Positions 52,670 to 61,080 of a stretch of 64,000 nucleotides of DNA are shown piece by piece. Within the stretch, counting starts at the first letter, position 1. Every line of letters starts with the position of its first letter. The notes under the pieces are model-generated. The model saw only the letters and a list, made by a program, of their open reading frames with translations. It made no database searches and was not told the DNA's origin. The stretch spans positions 3,485,001 to 3,549,000 of the forward strand of contig JADJXE010000001.1 in the NCBI GenBank assembly GCA_016716005.1. Direction: 5' to 3'. The position numbers and the translations under genes are program-made. The DNA is from Acidimicrobiales bacterium. Its GTDB lineage: Bacteria > Actinomycetota > Acidimicrobiia > Acidimicrobiales > JADJXE01.

Positions 52670-53893
52670 GTGATCGACTTCACCTTCCCGCCCGACGTCG
52701 AAGAGATCCGCCTCGAGGTCCGCGACTTCATGGACTCGGCCGTGCGCCCCGCGGAGAAGCAGGCGGACGCCGAGTCGTGGGACCGCGGCGCCTGGATCCG
52801 CGCCATCGTCGACCTGCGCCAGCAGGCCAAGGACCGGAACCTCTGGCTGCCGCACATGCCGCCCGAGTGGGGCGGCCTCGGCCTCGGGCCCACGGCCATG
52901 GCGGCGGTGTCGGCGGAGGCGGCCAGGACCCGCATCGGCCCGTTCGTGCTCAACGCCCAGGCGCCCGACGAGGGGAACCAGCACACGATCCTGCACTGGG
53001 GGACGCCCGAGCAGAAAGAGCGCTACCTCCGCCCGCTCTGCGACGGCACGGCTCGGTCGTGCTTCGCCATGACCGAGCCCGAGGTCGCCGGCTCCGACCC
53101 GACCCTCATCCGGACCTTCGCCTACCCCGACGGCGACGAGTGGGTGGTCAACGGCCACAAGTGGTTCATCTCGGGGGCGCGCGGCGCGCAGTTCGCGATC
53201 CTGATCGCCCGCACCGAGGAGGACCCCGACCTCCCGCAGGCAGCGAACTCGGCGTTCCTCGTCGACCTGCCGAGCGAGGGCTGGAACGTCGTCCGTGACG
53301 TGGAGACCATGTCGGGAGGGCACAACCACTGCGAGATCCTCCTCGAGGACCTGCGGGTGCCGGCGGCGAACATGCTGGGCGGCCGGGGCCAGGGGCACCT
53401 GCTCGGGCAGTACCGCCTCGGACCCGCCCGGCTGGCCCACTGCATGCGCTGGATCGGCCAGGCGGAGACCGCCCTCGACATGATGGTCGACCGCTCCCTG
53501 AACCGGTTCAGCCACGGCTCGCTGCTGGCCGAGAAGCAGGGCATCCAGTGGCTGATCGCCGACTCGGCGATGGAGCTCTACCAGTGCAAGCTGATGGTGC
53601 TGCACGCGGCCTACAAGATCGAGAACAAGCTCGACTTCACCTCCGAGGTCTCGATGGCCAAGCACTTCGTGGCCAACAGCCTGTGGCGGATCATCGACCG
53701 AGCGATCCAGGTGCACGGCGCGCTCGGCTACTCGACCGACACGCCCCTGGCCGACATGCTGAAGCAGGCGCGCTGGGCCCGGTTCGCGGACGGTGCCGAC
53801 GAGATCCACCAGATGCGCATCGCCCAGCGCACCATCGCGGCCTGGAAGGACCACGGGTCCACGGCCACGGCCACCGGCGACCTGCCCCTCTAG
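52670..53893 (+). CDS. Acyl-CoA dehydrogenase
   Basis: The complete 407-residue enzyme begins VIDFTFPPDVEEIRLEVRDFM and has LPHMPPEWGGLGLG, CFAMTEPEVAGSDPT (FAD/substrate contact), VVNGHKWFISGA and the C-terminal FAD-binding IQVHGALGYSTDTPLADMLKQARWARFADGADEIH. The QVHGALG pattern and long acyl pocket residues resemble ACADs for long-chain or branched substrates (ACAD10/11-like). CAGACT at 52656-52661 lies 8 bases before GTG 52670. It is 10 bases upstream of the M20 gene. Confidence 0.93.
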   Translation: MIDFTFPPDVEEIRLEVRDFMDSAVRPAEKQADAESWDRGAWIRAIVDLRQQAKDRNLWLPHMPPEWGGLGLGPTAMAAVSAEAARTRIGPFVLNAQAPDEGNQHTILHWGTPEQKERYLRPLCDGTARSCFAMTEPEVAGSDPTLIRTFAYPDGDEWVVNGHKWFISGARGAQFAILIARTEEDPDLPQAANSAFLVDLPSEGWNVVRDVETMSGGHNHCEILLEDLRVPAANMLGGRGQGHLLGQYRLGPARLAHCMRWIGQAETALDMMVDRSLNRFSHGSLLAEKQGIQWLIADSAMELYQCKLMVLHAAYKIENKLDFTSEVSMAKHFVANSLWRIIDRAIQVHGALGYSTDTPLADMLKQARWARFADGADEIHQMRIAQRTIAAWKDHGSTATATGDLPL

Positions 53894-53903
53894 GGAGAGC
53901 CCC

Positions 53904-55097
53904 ATGGTGATCGACACGCTGCTCGACGAGGCCGCCGACCTGCAGGCCGACGCCGTCGCCCTCCGGCGGCGGATCCACCGCCATCCCGAGCTGGGCCTCG
54001 ACCTCCCCCGCACCCAGGCGGCCGTGCTCGAATCGCTCGACGGCCTCGGGCTGGCGCTGGCCACCGGAGAGGCCACGACGTCGGTCGTGGCCACCCTCGA
54101 CGGGGGACGGCCCGGGCCCACGGTGCTCCTGCGGGCCGACATGGACGCCCTGCCGATGCCGGAGGACACCGGCCTCGAGTTCGCCTCCGAGGTCGACGGG
54201 GCCATGCACGCCTGCGGCCACGACGCCCACACGTCGATGCTGGTCACCGCCGTCCGCCTGCTCGCGGCCCGGCGTGACGACCTGCCGGGACGGGTCGTGT
54301 TCATGTTCCAGCCGGGCGAGGAGGGCCACCACGGAGCCCGCGTGATGCTCGACGAGGGCCTGCTCGACGGCGACGCACCGCCGTCGTACGCCTTCGCGAT
54401 CCACGTCACGCCCTCGATCCCGGCGGGGATGGTGAGCACCAAGGGCGGTCCCATGATGGCGTCCGCCGACGAGCTGCAGATCGTCGTGCGGGGCCGCGGG
54501 GGCCACGCGTCCATGCCCCACCTGGCCCTCGACCCGGTGCCCGTGGCCTGCGAGATCGTCCAGGCGCTCCAGACCATGGTCACCCGCCGGGTCGACGTGT
54601 TCGACCCGGCCGTCGTGACCATCGGCTCGATCCGCGCCGGCACCACCACCAACGTGATCCCGGAGACCGCCGTGCTGCAGGGCACCGTGCGCACCGTGTC
54701 CGAGGGGGCCCGCCGCCGGGTGCTCGACGGGGTGCGACGGGTCGCCGAGAACGTGGCGGCCGCCCACGACGCGCAGGCCGACGTGGTGGTGAACGAGGGG
54801 TATCCGGTCACGGTGAACGACGACGGCGCGGCCGTGTTCGCGGCCGGCGTGGCCCGCGACCTGCTCGGCGACCGCGCGGTGGTCATCCAGCCCACCCCGG
54901 TGATGGGTGCCGAGGACTTCTCCTACGTGCTCCAGCGGGTGCCGGGGGCGATGGTGTTCCTGGGCATGCACCCGGGCGGCCGCGGCACCGTGGCCCCCAA
55001 CCACTCGAACCGGATGGTGATCGACGAGGGGCCGATGGCGGCCGGCGCCGCGCTCTACGCCGCCGTCGCGCTCCGCCGGCTCAGCGGCGAACCCTGA
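53904..55097 (+). CDS. M20-family amidohydrolase (hippurate hydrolase/N-acyl-amino-acid deacylase type)
   Basis: The 397-residue metallopeptidase-fold protein starts at ATG 53904 with a GGGAGAG site. Visible metal-site motifs are RADMDALPM, MHACGHDAHTSML, FQPGEEGHHGARVML and APNHSNRMVIDEG, the usual M20D pattern. RRIHRHPELGLDLPRTQ is the family lead-in. Members cleave N-acyl or N-carbamoyl amino acids such as hippurate, indole-acetyl amino acids or N-acetyl-diaminopimelate. The likely co-transcription with an acyl-CoA dehydrogenase hints at release of an acyl acid for oxidation, which is inference. Confidence 0.92.
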   Translation: MVIDTLLDEAADLQADAVALRRRIHRHPELGLDLPRTQAAVLESLDGLGLALATGEATTSVVATLDGGRPGPTVLLRADMDALPMPEDTGLEFASEVDGAMHACGHDAHTSMLVTAVRLLAARRDDLPGRVVFMFQPGEEGHHGARVMLDEGLLDGDAPPSYAFAIHVTPSIPAGMVSTKGGPMMASADELQIVVRGRGGHASMPHLALDPVPVACEIVQALQTMVTRRVDVFDPAVVTIGSIRAGTTTNVIPETAVLQGTVRTVSEGARRRVLDGVRRVAENVAAAHDAQADVVVNEGYPVTVNDDGAAVFAAGVARDLLGDRAVVIQPTPVMGAEDFSYVLQRVPGAMVFLGMHPGGRGTVAPNHSNRMVIDEGPMAAGAALYAAVALRRLSGEP

Positions 55098-55106
55098 GCG
55101 ATCCGG

Positions 55107-56681
55107 TCACGCCCGGCCCAGGGCCTCCAGGGCGGTGGCCTTGGCCCAGCGGTAGTCGGGCTTGCCCGAGGGCGAGCGCACCACGTCATCCACCACCACG
55201 AGCTCGCGGGGAAGCTTGTAGCGGGCGAGGTGCTCCTCGCACTGCGCGCGGACCTCGTCCAGTGCCGGCGGGTGCTCCGGGTCGCGCACCTTCACCACCG
55301 CCACGACCCGCTCGCCCCACCGCTCGTCGGGTATGCCGACCACGACGGCGTCGAACACCCCCGGGCAGGCCTTGAGGGCGGCCTCCACCTCTTCGGGGAA
55401 GATCTTCTCGCCGCCCGAGTTGATGGACACCGAGCCCCGCCCGAACACGGTGATCGTGCCGTCGGCCTCGATGGTGGCCCGGTCCCCGGGCACGGCCCAG
55501 CGCACGCCGTCGACCACCGGGAACGTGCGCGCGGTCTTCTCGGGGTCCTTGTGGTAGCCGAGCGGGATGTGGCCCCGGCGGGCCAGCCAGCCGACCGTGC
55601 CGTCACCGGGCTGCAACGGTCGGAAGTCGTCGGAGAGCACCGTCGTCTGCTCGTTGACCGCGAAGCGGGGCGGTCCGCTCTGGCCGCGGGCGGCCACCAT
55701 CTGGCCCTGGCCGCCGGTCTCCGACGCGCCGAACCCGTCGACGACGATGGTGGAGGGGAGCAGCCTCGTCAGCAGCTCCTTCACCGCCGGGGAGAGGATC
55801 GCGCCCCCCGAGAGGAGCACCGTGAGGCAGGACAGGTCCCACCGACGGGGCTCGGCGTCCAGCGCCTCCACCAGCGGCCGGGCGAAGGCGTCCCCGACGA
55901 TCACCAGGAACGACACGCGCTCGTGCTCGACCATCGTCCAGAGGTGGCGGGTGTCGAAGTGCCGCTCGGGCGAGATGACCACGGCGCCTCCGGTGAAGAA
56001 CGTGGAGAACGCCATCCAGTGGGCCGACCCGTGCATGAACGGGCTGGCGGGCAGGCACCGCGTGGTCCCGGAGGGGGCTCGCTCCAGCACCTCCTCGGGC
56101 CGCTCGATGGGGGGTCCGCCCGGGTTCCCGCCGCCGAACGCGCCGAAGAAGATGTCCTCGTGGCGCCACGTGACGCCCTTGGGCAGGCCCGTCGTGCCGC
56201 CCGTGTACAGCACGTAGAGGTCGTCGGCCGATCGCGGCCCGAAGTCGCGGGCCGGCGACGCGGCGGCCAGCGCCGACTCGTACTCGGTGCCCTTGGCGAG
56301 GGTGGCCCGCAGCCGCGGCAGCCCGCCTCGCACGGCGTCGATCTTGGGGCCGAAGTCCTCCTCGTGGATCACCATCGCGAGGTCGGCGTCGTCGAACAGG
56401 TACCGCAGCTCGTCCTCGACGTAGCGGTAGTTCACGTTCACGGGCACGGCCCGCAGCTTGTAGGCCGCGAGCATGCCCTCGAGGTACTCGTTGGAGTTGT
56501 AGAGGTGCAGGCCGATCCAGTCGCCGGCGCCCACCCCGCGCTCGGCCATGGCGTGGGCCAGGCGGTTCGCCCGCTCGTCCAGCTCTCGGTACGTGAGTCG
56601 CACGTGCCCGCACACGATCGCCTCGCGGTCGGGCACCGCGTCGACGACCCCCTCGAACAGGTCGGCCAGGTTGAACTCCAC
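55107..56681 (-). CDS. Acyl-CoA synthetase (AMP-forming fatty-acid--CoA ligase)
   Basis: The 524-residue ligase has LTYRELDERANRLAHAM, the P-loop LYTGGTTGLPKGVTWRHED, FGASETGGQG, VNSGGEKIFPEEVEAAL-type hinge and the catalytic lysine in SGKPDYRWAK. It belongs to the actinobacterial acyl-CoA synthetases used for fatty acid or sterol side-chain activation. TACGTT at 56694-56689 lies 7 bases before GTG 56681. It converges on the M20 gene (9-base gap) and is divergent from the LLM oxidoreductase gene, which also looks leaderless. Confidence 0.93.
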   Translation of the reverse strand: MEFNLADLFEGVVDAVPDREAIVCGHVRLTYRELDERANRLAHAMAERGVGAGDWIGLHLYNSNEYLEGMLAAYKLRAVPVNVNYRYVEDELRYLFDDADLAMVIHEEDFGPKIDAVRGGLPRLRATLAKGTEYESALAAASPARDFGPRSADDLYVLYTGGTTGLPKGVTWRHEDIFFGAFGGGNPGGPPIERPEEVLERAPSGTTRCLPASPFMHGSAHWMAFSTFFTGGAVVISPERHFDTRHLWTMVEHERVSFLVIVGDAFARPLVEALDAEPRRWDLSCLTVLLSGGAILSPAVKELLTRLLPSTIVVDGFGASETGGQGQMVAARGQSGPPRFAVNEQTTVLSDDFRPLQPGDGTVGWLARRGHIPLGYHKDPEKTARTFPVVDGVRWAVPGDRATIEADGTITVFGRGSVSINSGGEKIFPEEVEAALKACPGVFDAVVVGIPDERWGERVVAVVKVRDPEHPPALDEVRAQCEEHLARYKLPRELVVVDDVVRSPSGKPDYRWAKATALEALGRA

Positions 56682-56736
56682 GGTGCGAAACGTACCCCCG
56701 GGCCGATGGCTGTCTGCACGGCTACCGTCGAGCACC

Positions 56737-57717
56737 ATGCACGACGAAGTGGTCTTCGGGGCGTTCGTCCCCCAGGGGTGGAAGATGGAGCTGGCGGGCG
56801 TCGAGGGCGCCGAGGCCAAGTGGGCCACGAGCCTCGCGATCGCCGTGCAGGCCGAAGCCCTCGGGTACGACTCGATCTGGGTCTACGACCACGTGCACAA
56901 CGTGCCTCGGCCTGCCGGCGAGGCCGTGTTCGAGTGCTGGACGGTGATGGCTGCGCTCAGCCAGCGCACCAGCAGGATCCGGCTGGGCCAGATGGTCGGC
57001 TGCACCGGGTACCGCAACCCGGCGCTGTTGGCCAAGATCACGTCCACGGTCGACGTCCTGAGCGGCGGCCGCCTCGACTGGGGGATCGGCGCCGGCTGGT
57101 ACCAGAACGAGTACGTCGGGTACGGCTACGAGTTCCCGGAGGCCAAGGTCCGGATCGGGATGCTCCGTGAGACGGTGGAGATCGTCACCAGCATGTGGAG
57201 CCTCCCGGAGACCACCTACGACGGGCGCTACTACACCCTGCGGCGGGCGAACTGTGATCCGAAGCCGCTGCAGCAGCCCCGGCCCCCGGTCTGGATCGGT
57301 GGTGGCGGCGAGCAGCTCACCCTCCGGGTCGTGGCCCGCCACGCCGACTGCTCCAACTTCGGGGGGAAGCCCGAGGAGTGGGCCCACAAGCGCGACGTGC
57401 TGCGGGAGCACTGCCGGGCCGTCGGCCGGGACGCCGACGAGATCCGCATGACCTGGTCACCCGAGGTGTTCGTCCGGGAGACGGAGGCCGAGGTGCGCGC
57501 CGCCGGGTCGAGGTCGCTGTGGGGCGAAGCGGCCGACTCGTGGCGGGCCGGCAACCTGGTGGGCACGCCCGAGCAGGTGTGCGAGAAGGTGCAGGCCTAC
57601 GTCGAGCTGGGCTGCACCGGCTTCGTGCCCTGGTGCGCCGACTACCCCGACGACACCACCCTGCGGCTCTTCGCCGAGCGGGTGATGCCCGAGTTCCCCC
57701 GGGTGGGTCAGGCGTAG
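56737..57717 (+). CDS. LLM-class (F420-dependent) oxidoreductase
   Basis: The 326-residue TIM-barrel protein resembles F420-dependent members of the luciferase-like family: EALGYDSIWVYDHVHNVP, TSRIRLGQMVGCTGYRNPALLAKITSTVDVLSGGRLDWGIGAGWY, PPVWIGGGGEQLTLRVVARHAD and NLVGTPEQVCEKVQAYVELGC. F420 use is inferred from the family and the actinobacterial context; FMN is possible. TACCGT at 56723-56728 is 8 bases before ATG 56737. The 3' end overlaps the MaoC gene by 10 bases. Confidence 0.92.
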   Translation: MHDEVVFGAFVPQGWKMELAGVEGAEAKWATSLAIAVQAEALGYDSIWVYDHVHNVPRPAGEAVFECWTVMAALSQRTSRIRLGQMVGCTGYRNPALLAKITSTVDVLSGGRLDWGIGAGWYQNEYVGYGYEFPEAKVRIGMLRETVEIVTSMWSLPETTYDGRYYTLRRANCDPKPLQQPRPPVWIGGGGEQLTLRVVARHADCSNFGGKPEEWAHKRDVLREHCRAVGRDADEIRMTWSPEVFVRETEAEVRAAGSRSLWGEAADSWRAGNLVGTPEQVCEKVQAYVELGCTGFVPWCADYPDDTTLRLFAERVMPEFPRVGQA

Positions 57718-58163
57718 TAGCGGTACACGACCTGGGCGACGCAGCTGGGCTTGGGGGCGCCCTCGACCTCGAAGGTGAGATCCATCGTCACCTGCGCACC
57801 GCCGGCGACGTCGTCCACCCCTGCCAGCGTGGCGCCGAGGCGCACGCGGGCGCCGACGGGCACCGGTGACGGGAAGCGCACCTTGTTGCAGCCGTAGTTC
57901 ACGCCCATGGAGATGCCCTCGACCCGGAGGATCTCCGGGAGCAGGGCGGGCGCCAGGGAGAGGGTGAGGTAGCCGTGGGCGATGGGGCCGCCGAAGGGCC
58001 CGGCCTTGGCCCGCTCAGGGTCGACGTGGATCCACTGGTGGTCGCCGGTGGCGTCGGCGAAGAGGTTCACCTGCTCCTGGGTGACGTCGCGCCAGTCGCT
58101 GTAGCCGAGGTGCTGGCCCACCTCGGCCTTGAGCCCGTCGATGCCGTGCACGGTCGTTGCCAT
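57708..58163 (-). CDS. MaoC-like (R)-specific enoyl-CoA hydratase
   Basis: The 151-residue hot-dog-fold protein has the hydratase 2 motif VTQEQVNLFADATGDHQWIHVDPERAKAGPFGGPIAHGYLTLSL with the catalytic Asp-His pair, followed by MGVNYGCNKVRFPSPVPVG. It would hydrate enoyl-CoA, fitting the acyl-CoA genes around it. ATG 58163 is preferred because CATGAT (58176-58171) lies 7 bases ahead; the ATG at 58175 is inside that box. Confidence 0.93.
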   Translation of the reverse strand: MATTVHGIDGLKAEVGQHLGYSDWRDVTQEQVNLFADATGDHQWIHVDPERAKAGPFGGPIAHGYLTLSLAPALLPEILRVEGISMGVNYGCNKVRFPSPVPVGARVRLGATLAGVDDVAGGAQVTMDLTFEVEGAPKPSCVAQVVYRYYA

Positions 58164-58218
58164 GGCCAGGATCATGCCCGGCCCGGCCCTGGCCCGGCGA
58201 GTCGGCGGCGGGCGCCGG

Positions 58219-58572
58219 CTACTTGAACCAGATGCGCTGGTAGTCGCGGCTCATCGGGTGCAGGAGCAGGGCGACCAGCGCGATCTCGAACATCAGGTTG
58301 AGGATCCCGACGCCGAGCATGCCGCCGAAGCCGAAGAACCACAGCCGCCACACGAAGGGGAACAGCGCCATGGCCACGCCGAGGCCGTAGCCCCACTTCT
58401 TCTCGTTGGCGATGCCGAACCCGGCGGCCACCCCACCGCCCACGAGGACGAGGCCGATCACGTTGAAGATCCCGCCGGCGATCGCGAGGAAGAAGGCGTT
58501 GATGTAGAGGAGGAACACGGCGATCTGGAGCGTCTGGGGCTGGTACGGGTTGAAGAACCGGCGCGTCTCCAT
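58219..58572 (-). CDS. Small membrane protein of unknown function
   Basis: The 117-residue protein has three or four hydrophobic helices (TLQIAVFLLYINAFFLAIAG, IGLVLVGGGVAAGFGIA, GYGLGVAMALFPFVWRLWFFG, LNLMFEIALVALLL) and ends HPMSRDYQRIWFK. I recognise no family. ATG 58572 is preceded by AGGGGA and by CAGACT, whose overlap with the opposing -10 box is described separately. It is divergent from the nucleotidyltransferase gene and follows MaoC after 55 bases. Confidence 0.8.
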   Translation of the reverse strand: METRRFFNPYQPQTLQIAVFLLYINAFFLAIAGGIFNVIGLVLVGGGVAAGFGIANEKKWGYGLGVAMALFPFVWRLWFFGFGGMLGVGILNLMFEIALVALLLHPMSRDYQRIWFK

Positions 58573-58577
58573 TCCCC

Positions 58578-58584
58578 TAGTCTG
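58578..58584. promoter_or_regulatory. Overlapping divergent -10 boxes
   Basis: On the plus strand TAGTCT occupies 58578-58583; on the minus strand CAGACT occupies 58584-58579. The two -10-like boxes share five base pairs, so RNA polymerase could serve only one direction at a time. They face the nucleotidyltransferase (plus) and the small membrane protein (minus). Confidence 0.5.
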
Positions 58585-58629
58585 GCAGGCGTTCCTCCCG
58601 ACGCGACGTCCCCCGCCGCGGTCGCGGGC

Positions 58630-59376
58630 GTGGTGCTGGCCGCCGGCCTGGGCACCCGCCTCCGGCCGCTCACGCTGCTTCGCCCGAAGGCGCTGTGCCC
58701 GGTCGGCGGCGACGCCCTCGTCGACCTCGCGCTCGCGGGGGTCGGCGCGGCCGTGTCCGCGATCGCGGTCAACGCCCACCACGGTGCCGATCAGGTGGCC
58801 GAGCACGTGGGCGGGCGGGCCCACCTGTCGATCGAGCGGGCCGCACCGCTCGGGACGGCCGGCGCGCTGGGCCGGCTGCGGGGGTGGCTGGACGGACGGG
58901 CCGCCCTGGTCGTCAACGCCGACGCCTGGCACCGGGCCGATCTGGCCGCCCTCGTCGGCGATTGGGACGGCGAGCGGGTGCGGCTGCTGCTGGCCGAGCC
59001 GGCCGGGGCCGGCCTCCGTCCCACGAGCCGGGTCGTCGGCTGCGTGCTGCCCTGGCCGATCGTGGCCGGCCTGGGTGAGCGACCCGCAGGTCTGTACGGC
59101 GAGGTGTGGCGACCGGCGGCGGAGAACGGCCGACTCGAGGTGCTGACCTACGGCGGGCCGTTCGTCGACTGCGGGACGCCTGCGGGCTATCTCCAGGCGA
59201 ACCTGGCGGTCTCGGGAGGCGGCTCCGTCGTGGGCGAGGGCGCCGTGGTGGCCGGCCGGCTGGTGCGGTCGGTGGTGTGGCCCGGGTGCACGGTGGGGCC
59301 GGCCGAGGTGCTCGTGGACGCGATCCGTGCCGACCGCGGCCTCACCGTGCTCGTCCGCCGCCCCGCGGGCGCCTAG
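58630..59376 (+). CDS. NTP-transferase (sugar-nucleotide/mannose-1-phosphate guanylyltransferase-like)
   Basis: From the first canonical start, GTG 58630, the protein has 248 residues and begins directly in the nucleotide loop VVLAAGLGTRLRPLTLLRPKAL. It has NADAWHRADLAALV as the metal-binding Asp site, GPFVDCGTPAGYLQANLAV and a short hexapeptide-like tail (SVVGEGAVVAGRLVRSVVWPG). Starting in the first beta strand is unusually tight. The frame is open upstream, and the local promoter spacing would point to GTT at 58591 as first codon. The sugar-phosphate substrate is not predictable. Confidence 0.82.
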   Translation: MVLAAGLGTRLRPLTLLRPKALCPVGGDALVDLALAGVGAAVSAIAVNAHHGADQVAEHVGGRAHLSIERAAPLGTAGALGRLRGWLDGRAALVVNADAWHRADLAALVGDWDGERVRLLLAEPAGAGLRPTSRVVGCVLPWPIVAGLGERPAGLYGEVWRPAAENGRLEVLTYGGPFVDCGTPAGYLQANLAVSGGGSVVGEGAVVAGRLVRSVVWPGCTVGPAEVLVDAIRADRGLTVLVRRPAGA

Positions 59377-59404
59377 CGGTCCCCCCGGACCCCCGACCCC
59401 CCCG

Positions 59405-59517
59405 GGTCTTCATCGCGCTGACGACGTGCCAGGCGTGGCGAGCGCGCCGTTGGTGGGGGAGCCGGGTTCTCCGTCGCGCTGGCGCCGTCTGGGGTGCGGC
59501 GGGCGCGCGCGGGACCG
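59405..59517. repeat. Diverged copies of the 61-bp repeat
   Basis: The core TCGCGCTG recurs at 59413 and 59474, exactly 61 bases apart, with flanks (GTCTTCATCGCGCTGACGAC and TCTCCGTCGCGCTGGCGCCG) that match the array at 2421-2650 with substitutions. The copies lie just behind the nucleotidyltransferase gene, within the otherwise empty 214-base gap to the cytochrome c gene. Confidence 0.8.
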
Positions 59518-59540
59518 TACGTGGAGCGGCGGAGGGGGGC

Positions 59541-59572
59541 GGCGGGGCGAGCGGGTGGCGGGGCGAGCGGGT
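59541..59572. repeat. Two 16-bp direct repeats
   Basis: GGCGGGGCGAGCGGGT occurs twice in tandem (59541-59556 and 59557-59572), directly behind the diverged 61-bp repeats. The rest of the 59377-59590 gap shows no gene or clear promoter. Confidence 0.8.
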
Positions 59573-59590
59573 GGCGGGGTGGGGTCGGAA

Positions 59591-60010
59591 TCAGCCGCCG
59601 GTGTCCGGCGGGGCGCCCGCGAGGGCCTCGAGGTAGGCGACCACCGCGTCCAGTTCGGCCGGGTCGAGGTCGAAGGCGGCCATCGCACTGCCGGCGCCGG
59701 CGCCGGCGCGGGTCGCGGCCCCCGGGTCGGAGAGCGACTGCTCCAGGTATGCCCGGTCGAAGGTGACCACCGTCCCGTCGGTCAGCTCGACGGGGCGGCC
59801 CCAGACGCGGGCGAACGACACCCCGGGGGTGTCGCTCGGCGTCTCCTGGTGGCAGGCCAGGCAGCCGCGGAGCTGCACCACCCGCCGGCCGGCCTGCGCC
59901 TCGGCCGACAGGACCGTGCCGGCCGGCAGCTCGCGATCGGCGCACGCGGGCGCCGCGAGGCCGATCCCCACCAGCGTCGCCGCCAGCGCCCCGCGTCGAC
60001 GCAGGCTCAC
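59591..60010 (-). CDS. Monohaem cytochrome c, exported (possible lipoprotein)
   Basis: The 139-residue protein has an N-terminal signal (RRRGALAATLVGIGLAAPAC) whose APAC end is a weak lipobox, then one haem site CLACHQ at about residue 53 and a likely axial methionine in GSAMAAF. The domain resembles small class I cytochromes c that carry electrons to an oxidase. GTG 60010 overlaps the rlmN stop by 4 bases, so an electron carrier follows an rRNA-modifying enzyme in one transcript; a functional link is not obvious. Confidence 0.85.
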   Translation of the reverse strand: MSLRRRGALAATLVGIGLAAPACADRELPAGTVLSAEAQAGRRVVQLRGCLACHQETPSDTPGVSFARVWGRPVELTDGTVVTFDRAYLEQSLSDPGAATRAGAGAGSAMAAFDLDPAELDAVVAYLEALAGAPPDTGG

Positions 60011-61053
60011 GGTGGCGGAGCCGCGCCGCGGCCCAACGCCACCGGGGTCGCGGCGTGACCGGCGCGCAGCTGCCCACATGCGGCGTCGATGTCGGTGCCG
60101 CGGTTGCGGCGGACGGTGGCGTTGACGCCGAGGGCCCGGAGTCGCTCGGCGAAGCTGGCGACGCCGTCGGGGGGCGTGCCCCGCGCCGGGTAGCCGGGTG
60201 TGGGGTTCAGGGGGATCAGGTTGACGTGGGCGCGCAGGGCCCGGGCCAGGGCCGCCAGCTCCACCGCGTCGGTGGGGCGGTCGTTGACGCCGTCGATCAG
60301 CGCCCACTCGAGCGAGAGCCGCCGGTTCCGGGCCGAGAGGTAGGCCCGGCAGGCGGCCACGAGCTCGGCGAGGGGGTAGCGCCGGTTGAGCGGGACCAAG
60401 TGGTCGCGGAGCTCGTCGTTGGCGGCGTGGAGGGAGACCGCGAGGTTCACCGGGAGCCGCTCCCCGGCCAACCGCCGGATGCCCGGGGCGACGCCGACCG
60501 TGGAGACGGTGAGGTGCCGGGCCGAGATGCCCACGTCGTCGTGGAGCCGCTCGATCGCGAGCCAGGTGCGCTCGTAGTTCGCGAGGGGCTCGCCCATCCC
60601 CATGAACACGACGTTCGAGACGCGCCGCGGGGCGGCGCGCCGGGCCGCCTCGATGACCTGCTCGACGATCTCGCCGGCGGTGAGGTGGCGCTCGAAGCCG
60701 GCCTGGCCGGTGGCACAGAAGCCGCAGGCCATGGCGCAACCGGCCTGGGTCGACACGCACACGGTCGCCCGGTCCGCGTAGCGCATCAGCACCGTCTCGA
60801 TGCGGGCACCGTCGGGCAGCGACCACAGCCACTTCACGGTGTCGTCGCCGCTCGTCGACTCGGCGACGGGCGTGAGCGCGGCCGGGAGGGCGGCGGCGAG
60901 CCGCTCCCGCAGGCCGCGGGGCAGGTCGGTCATGGCCTCGGGGTCGGCGAAGCGACGGTGGAGCCCGTCCCACACCTGCCGCACCCGGTACGCCGGCTCC
61001 CCGGCGAGGAGCGCGGCGAGGTCGTCGCGCGAGATGTCGTAGCGGCTGCCCAC
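60007..61053 (-). CDS. rlmN: Dual-specificity RNA methyltransferase RlmN
   Basis: RlmN is a radical-SAM enzyme that makes m2A in 23S rRNA (A2503) and tRNA. The 348-residue protein has RQVWDGLHRRF, VKWLWSLPDGARIETVLMRY, the cluster motif CVSTQAGCAMACGFCATG (CxxxCxxC), NVVFMGMGEPLANYE and the C-terminal GTDIDAACGQL, which holds the catalytic cysteine. TAGCCT at 61066-61061 is 7 bases before GTG 61053. The cytochrome c gene follows in the same direction. Confidence 0.96.
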   Translation of the reverse strand: MGSRYDISRDDLAALLAGEPAYRVRQVWDGLHRRFADPEAMTDLPRGLRERLAAALPAALTPVAESTSGDDTVKWLWSLPDGARIETVLMRYADRATVCVSTQAGCAMACGFCATGQAGFERHLTAGEIVEQVIEAARRAAPRRVSNVVFMGMGEPLANYERTWLAIERLHDDVGISARHLTVSTVGVAPGIRRLAGERLPVNLAVSLHAANDELRDHLVPLNRRYPLAELVAACRAYLSARNRRLSLEWALIDGVNDRPTDAVELAALARALRAHVNLIPLNPTPGYPARGTPPDGVASFAERLRALGVNATVRRNRGTDIDAACGQLRAGHAATPVALGRGAAPPP

Positions 61054-61080
61054 GCCTCCCAGGCTAGGTGGACGACCCGG

